NCBI GenBank assembly: GCA_001780895.1
Contig: MFJJ01000041.1
Location: 24,910-34,899 of the forward strand
Reading direction: 5' to 3'
Length of the DNA: 9,990 bases
From: Candidatus Gottesmanbacteria bacterium RIFCSPHIGHO2_01_FULL_46_14
GTDB taxonomy: Bacteria > Patescibacteriota > Microgenomatia > UBA10105 > UBA927
Positions 9,001 through 9,990 of this stretch are shown here, piece after piece. Each line of letters starts with the position of its first letter. Within the stretch, counting starts at the first letter, position 1. The notes beneath the pieces were generated by a model that saw only the letters and a list, made by a program, of their open reading frames with translations, did not search any database and had not been told where the DNA came from. The position numbers and the translations under genes are program-made.

Positions 9001-9990
9001 AGCGTGTTGCCCAAACCCCTGAGAGCGAAACTCGTCAACAAGCAGTGTATCAACAGTATTATGATGCGTATTCGCGTGTTGTTATTGGATCCGGGACCCG
9101 GTACGGGTCAAATCAAAGTGCGATCGACGAATTGTGGGGGTATACGAGTGGGCAAATACCAGGAGCACCGAACCTTCCCGAACAGATGGGACGAGGATAT
9201 GTTCTAACCGGCGGTGGGTATGGATATGTATCCATTGATGGACGGATGGCCCTTGTCGATGGTACAAACAGCTCACCGGATGATGGCATAAATGAGTATG
9301 TAACGCTTGCCGATCGTCATGGCGGTCCAGTTCAGCCTAACGAGCTCAATGACAATCAGCGACGCCTCTACGATTTAGCCCGAGACGAAAATGGGAACCT
9401 CGTAAGCTACGACGAATTTATCCAAAAAGTCAACAGTCGTTATGTAGGCGTTATATCAGCAAAATCACCCAATGATATTGGACGCGAATTTGAACTTTTT
9501 CGGAAAAATGCTGACGGGACGGTGACCGATATTGGTAGAGTAATCGTTGGCGGTACCGCCGCTCGCCACGATTGGACAGACTATGGTGATTCAATTCTTG
9601 GTGGCGGGGATAACCGCCTTGGGTATCGCGGTTTGCAACAAGGGGAAGATTGGGTCGCTGATCTTCCCACAGAAATTTATGAAGAAGCCTTCGATGGAAC
9701 CGATGGGCCTGTTTTTGGTGTCGTTCTTGTAGATCCCGAAGAATATCAAGCAGCTTCCGCAAGATTACAAACAACTGCCCAAGTCCCAGAAGCACCCATC
9801 ATCCTGGGTGCGGTTGCGATACCGTTCCTCCTTCATCCGGTGGCAGCAGCCATGTATGGAGGAATCGCGACTCCATACCTCCTCAACGAGCTCATCAATG
9901 GCTATCTCGTTCCGCGTTTCCCGGACAACATATTTTTACAAAATCTGGGTAAAGCCGCAGGTAACATCGCCTCGCTCATCGACCGAACGC
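1..9990 (+). CDS. Giant multidomain membrane protein with an internal SecA-like ATPase (partial at both ends)
   Basis: One frame, with codons starting at positions divisible by 3, is open without a stop across the window: 3,329 full codons, about 365 kDa, with neither start nor end inside. The translation is coherent throughout: helical charged stretches, hydrophobic segments, a SecA-type motor, proline-rich linkers between modules and small beta domains. That argues for real coding along the whole length. No in-frame TGA occurs, so the standard code is sufficient. Only the motor at about residues 1230-1860 is recognisable as a known family; SecA itself is about 800-1,000 residues, so this protein is at least four times longer. 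Hydrophobic segments near residues 264-540, 2669-2703, 2898-2920 and 3264-3303 suggest an integral membrane protein. Inferred role: an ATP-driven, membrane-anchored translocase or remodelling machine. Substrate and partners cannot be seen, and no neighbouring gene is visible. Certain as coding; function uncertain. Confidence 0.95.
3..791 (+). other. Protein segment: soluble alpha-helical region before the first membrane hairpin
   Basis: Residues 1-263 of the visible protein. They are rich in Ala, Gln, Asp and Leu with few hydrophobic runs, which reads as a bundle of amphipathic helices. There is no signal peptide because the true N-terminus is upstream. I do not recognise a family. The recurring Gln/Tyr-containing helices (for example around residues 112-120, AYQQYYASS) and the lack of cysteine fit a soluble domain preceding a membrane-inserting part. 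Which side of the membrane it lies on cannot be told from the sequence alone. Confidence 0.5.
792..1042 (+). other. Protein segment: hydrophobic hairpin 1 with cysteine pair C319/C329
   Basis: Residues 264-347. A long apolar stretch (PVGVVLALAFPPL, then LAIAGASAATIAPVILPAL) runs into a short polar tip with Cys319 and Cys329 separated by nine residues. A second apolar stretch follows (GAMFIFAAASSGLSL). This is the pattern of one or two membrane-spanning or re-entrant helices on each side of a disulfide-capped loop. By ordinary membrane-protein logic the tip would face the oxidising, extracytoplasmic side, which would put the flanking soluble regions in the cytoplasm. The disulfide and the topology are inferences; the hydrophobicity and cysteine spacing are seen directly. 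Confidence 0.6.
1266..1400 (+). other. Protein segment: hydrophobic hairpin 2 with cysteine pair C443/C452
   Basis: Residues 422-466. The apolar run around GLPVLGTGVFTAGAID leads to Cys443 and Cys452, separated by eight residues (CEKTGMSADC). A second apolar run follows (FVSWGLAGTSFARIF). The organisation matches hairpins 1 and 3: apolar helix, polar tip bounded by two cysteines, apolar helix. Between hairpins 1 and 2 lies an Ala-rich amphipathic helix (about residues 350-400), and between 2 and 3 an Ala/Pro/Gln-rich linker (about residues 470-500). Membrane insertion is inferred; the helices are short and only moderately hydrophobic. Confidence 0.55.
1503..1616 (+). other. Protein segment: hydrophobic hairpin 3 with cysteine pair C513/C526
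   Basis: Residues 501-538. The apolar run VLVNVALAGTS ends at Cys513. A polar tip containing Gly, Gln, Trp and Asp leads to Cys526, twelve residues being enclosed, and the apolar run AAAAVMAGIAAGHG follows. This third copy of the helix-Cys-loop-Cys-helix design has diverged in sequence from the first two, so it is a structural repeat rather than a recent tandem duplication. After it the protein becomes strongly charged, marking the change from membrane to soluble region. Confidence 0.55.
1620..3047 (+). other. Protein segment: long Arg/Glu/Ala-rich helical region
   Basis: Residues 540-1015. They are dominated by Arg, Glu, Ala, Leu and Asp in helix-compatible spacing, with frequent RE, ER and AR pairs (for example RERVAESVRQRVAERF near residues 928-943). 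There are no membrane-length apolar runs, no cysteines and few prolines. It reads as an extended helical rod or helical-bundle stalk linking the membrane hairpins to the motor. I see no recognisable enzyme motif in it. A stalk or spacer role is inferred from composition and position only. Confidence 0.45.
3222..3467 (+). other. Protein segment: coiled-coil-like helix preceding the motor
   Basis: Residues 1074-1155. Leu, Val and Ile recur in heptad-like spacing among charged residues (VLRLRLEYVKSESLRL, then LEAKRNQLALEG), followed by a second helix (around LDRSLAQVTQLAKST). The arrangement looks like an antiparallel helical hairpin. Just before it, residues about 1018-1070 contain a Pro-rich hinge (EPKPPPK). 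It may be an oligomerisation element or lever adjoining the ATPase. No register score could be calculated here, so the call rests on the visible pattern. Confidence 0.45.
3690..5580 (+). other. SecA-like DEAD-motor ATPase domain (both nucleotide-binding lobes)
   Basis: Residues about 1230-1860 carry the SecA/superfamily 2 motor motifs in order. Walker A is GSTGLGKS (1266-1273, Lys1272). Motif Ia region is VNILAATYAD (1292-1301), comparable to SecA's VHVVTVNDYL. Motif Ib is ADVIYSAALDTPYEHH (1356-1371), comparable to ADITYGTNNEFGFDYL. Walker B is DEFD (1395-1398), followed by VALAGTR, comparable to DEVDSILIDEARTP. Motif III-like is YGFTGTP (1638-1644), comparable to SecA's GMTGTA. Lobe 2 begins near GQGARVVLDAKD, comparable to GQPVLVGT. 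Motif V is GRGTDI (1798-1803), the SecA signature. Motif VI is QDIGRAR (1829-1835). All key catalytic residues are present, so ATP hydrolysis is likely. In SecA this motor drives unfolded proteins through SecYEG. Here it is buried in a giant membrane protein, so the substrate is unknown. I see no SecA-type C-terminal zinc-binding cysteines. The lobes are more divergent than in housekeeping SecA. Confidence 0.8.
4290..4860 (+). other. Segment colinear with SecA's preprotein-binding (PPXD) insertion
   Basis: Residues about 1430-1620 sit between the DEFD and FTGTP motifs, exactly where SecA carries its preprotein cross-linking domain. Several local patterns follow SecA order. GDRYRLSQ (1460-1467) resembles the KHYTLTE strand. 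YGFSGEGLVYGDGSGRLQN (1555-1573) resembles the DGKVVIVDEFTGR strands that return to the motor. PQEALAAL (1576-1583) resembles the GLHQAIEA helix, and MTWKQIL (1622-1628) resembles the TFQNYF helix just before the TGT motif. The spacing from DEFD to TGT is about 245 residues, against about 185-190 in E. coli SecA as I recall it. The insertion is therefore present but enlarged. A substrate-clamping role is inferred by homology. Confidence 0.55.
5581..6510 (+). other. Protein segment: helical region following the motor
   Basis: Residues 1860-2170. Mostly amphipathic helices rich in Ala, Arg, Glu and Ser, for example SLTESLKASYDRV (1923-1935) and AIEEARQTEIAERVRI (2058-2073). It occupies the position of SecA's helical scaffold and wing, but I cannot recognise those subdomains residue by residue. 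A short strand-like run, VAVVVGPE, occurs near residues 2047-2054. No catalytic motif is seen. It may be a diverged scaffold transmitting motor movement to the rest of the protein; this is inference from position. Confidence 0.4.
5855..5876. repeat. Perfect 22-bp palindrome inside the coding frame
   Basis: Two 11-base arms (CGATCGAGCCG and its exact reverse complement) meet with no spacer. They encode part of the stretch AIDRAAARSR. The arms are GC-rich and would allow a hairpin in the mRNA. Each end is a CGATCG hexamer, and the centre is CCGCGG. A perfect even palindrome this long is unlikely by chance in 10 kb of random sequence (about 10,000 divided by 4 to the power 11, roughly 0.002). 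The function is unknown, and it may simply reflect codon choice. Confidence 0.7.
6511..7166 (+). other. Protein segment: mixed alpha/beta region, unrecognised
   Basis: Residues 2170-2388. Strand-like stretches alternate with turns in the first half (SIRLSPEAKVRFGRVSLGQT near 2200-2219, then HHDLVQIIQDGITYSLTY near 2242-2259). A helical second half follows (around KLSNDIKEELLTAKIL). The beta-rich part is the most compact fold-like stretch between the motor and the C-terminal membrane segments, and it may be a separate globular domain. No family is recognised and no metal-binding or nucleophile motif stands out. Confidence 0.35.
7167..7313 (+). other. Protein segment: amphipathic helix followed by proline-rich linker 1
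   Basis: Residues 2389-2437. A roughly 30-residue stretch alternates apolar and basic residues (SFIGNLQTAISKGIIRL, then AERFSAWIGSIVARF). This is typical of a helix lying on a membrane surface, and it is too charged to be a plain transmembrane span. A Pro/Ala/Gln linker follows directly (RPPLPPATPAQPPAP). The pair looks like a module boundary where the chain approaches the membrane. Confidence 0.5.
7314..7739 (+). other. Protein segment: small helical domain and proline-rich linker 2
   Basis: Residues 2438-2579. Helical segments with acidic and Ala/Leu-rich composition (for example DLAQGLLAAMNAYKKAANEA near 2468-2487) form a domain of about 110 residues. It ends in SLAHVDEFLRREGKLP. A Pro/Ala/Gln linker (PPAPPVPAQVQPAAPAQQ, 2553-2571) and a charged helix (ERNRQERLQRAF) follow. 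The domain is unrecognised. Being bracketed by two low-complexity linkers suggests an independently folded, flexibly tethered module. Confidence 0.4.
7740..8160 (+). other. Protein segment: aromatic-rich, membrane-associating region
   Basis: Residues 2580-2720. A Gly/Trp/Phe/Arg-rich lead (for example LGFWANATPFGMGRGGKLW near 2630-2648) runs into two adjacent apolar stretches: SVISFFVPGVSSVLW (2670-2684) and VPVVGPVYAMVSTVSAYY (2686-2703). They are broken by Pro and Gly residues, as in a re-entrant loop or a bent helical pair. The segment NWVWLASQNGF follows. Unlike the N-terminal hairpins, there is no cysteine. Membrane association is likely from composition; the number of passes is uncertain. 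Confidence 0.5.
8196..8612 (+). other. Two related small beta domains (SH3-like pattern) joined by a proline-rich linker
   Basis: Residues 2732-2799 and 2815-2870. The two halves share a pattern. Each has a GT-x-V strand with alternating polar and apolar residues (GTRVMVKLADG against GTQVTIRIRGADV). A longer polar loop and an aromatic strand follow (AWNIIG against MYRIKVVRNG), then an F-x-x-R/A strand with a KE/ES turn, and a proline ends each copy. A Pro/Gln linker (PGQAPVPPAQQPDAQ) lies between. Lengths of about 55-70 residues and five apparent strands suggest a small barrel such as SH3. Such domains usually bind peptides, glycans or partner proteins, but no specific ligand can be inferred. 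Confidence 0.45.
8613..9014 (+). other. Linker, single transmembrane helix and disordered Pro/Gln-rich segment
   Basis: Residues 2871-3004. A Lys/Pro/Ala linker (KPAPPKPSAKTKAPTGG) precedes the clearest membrane span in the window, VATIITILGTSIVLPLYIAL (2899-2918). After it comes a long stretch of Pro, Gln, Ala, Val, Ser and Glu with little predicted order (for example PSAPRAPPTASS). Basic residues (Arg2892, Arg2897, Lys) lie before the helix and acidic or neutral ones after it. By the positive-inside rule, the linker side would be cytoplasmic and the following region extracytoplasmic. This is the best topology clue for the C-terminal part. Confidence 0.65.
9015..9785 (+). other. Protein segment: Gly/Tyr/Asp-rich domain with a degenerate EF-hand-like loop
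   Basis: Residues 3005-3261. They are rich in Gly, Asp, Tyr and Asn, with strand-and-turn patterns (RGYVLTGGGYGYVSIDGRM near 3064-3082; GRVIVGGTAARHDWTDYGD near 3179-3197). The composition is typical of extracytoplasmic or carbohydrate-binding beta domains. Residues 3126-3139, ARDENGNLVSYDEF, resemble an EF-hand loop (Asp, Asn, Gly and the hydrophobic position are in register). However, the first ligand is Ala rather than Asp and position 12 is Asp rather than Glu, so calcium binding is doubtful. The family is unrecognised. An extracytoplasmic location is inferred from the preceding transmembrane helix. Confidence 0.4.
9792..9914 (+). other. Protein segment: hydrophobic pair near the window end
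   Basis: Residues 3264-3304. Two apolar stretches, APIILGAVAIPFLLHPVAAA and MYGGIATPYLLNELINGYLV, are interrupted by Pro and Gly and end at PRFPDN. They could be a return through the membrane or a membrane-inserting hairpin following the Gly/Tyr-rich domain. The open frame continues to the end of the window, so more protein lies downstream. The topology is uncertain without the remaining sequence. Confidence 0.5.

Noticed and set aside
9095..9109. A short inverted repeat (GACCCG, three bases, CGGGTC) considered as a terminator or operator
   Set aside because: Six-base arms are expected by chance in a window of this size. There is no T-run and it lies within coding sequence.

Overview
The whole window lies inside one gene. 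The + strand frame whose codons start at positions 3, 6, 9 and so on has no stop codon from 3 to 9989. It encodes at least 3,329 consecutive residues (roughly 365 kDa) of one giant protein whose N- and C-termini both lie outside the window. There is no intergenic DNA, so no promoter, terminator or gene start is visible. Every other open frame on either strand overlaps this coding sequence and reads as a shadow. Residue n below is the codon starting at nucleotide 3n.

Layout by residue. 1-263: soluble, mostly helical. 264-540: three short hydrophobic hairpins, each with a cysteine pair at its tip; these six are the only cysteines I find in the window. 540-1015: long Arg/Glu/Ala-rich helical stretch. 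1074-1155: coiled-coil-like segment. About 1230-1860: a SecA-type DEAD-motor ATPase with recognisable Walker A, DEFD, FTGTP, GRGTDI and QDIGRAR motifs, and a segment colinear with SecA's preprotein-binding insertion. 1860-2380: helical and mixed segments I do not recognise. 2389-2570: amphipathic helix and proline-rich linkers. 2580-2720: aromatic, membrane-associating region. 2732-2870: two related small beta domains, SH3-like in pattern. 2898-2920: a clear transmembrane helix. 3005-3255: Gly/Tyr/Asp-rich domain with a degenerate EF-hand-like loop. 3264-3303: another hydrophobic pair, after which the window ends.

How it may work (inference): a cytoplasmic SecA-like motor sits between N-terminal and C-terminal membrane-anchored regions. 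The N-terminal hairpins would present disulfide-bonded tips on the oxidising side of the membrane, and the C-terminal part could place a surface or periplasmic domain there. This would be a giant membrane-tethered translocase-like machine in a single polypeptide. Substrate and function are unknown.

Organism: bacterial in style (uninterrupted frame, SecA-family module, mixed codon use near balanced GC, standard code with no in-frame TGA). Giant genes like this are known mainly from uncultivated lineages such as Patescibacteria (CPR) and Omnitrophota. Either would fit, but the window has no marker that settles it.
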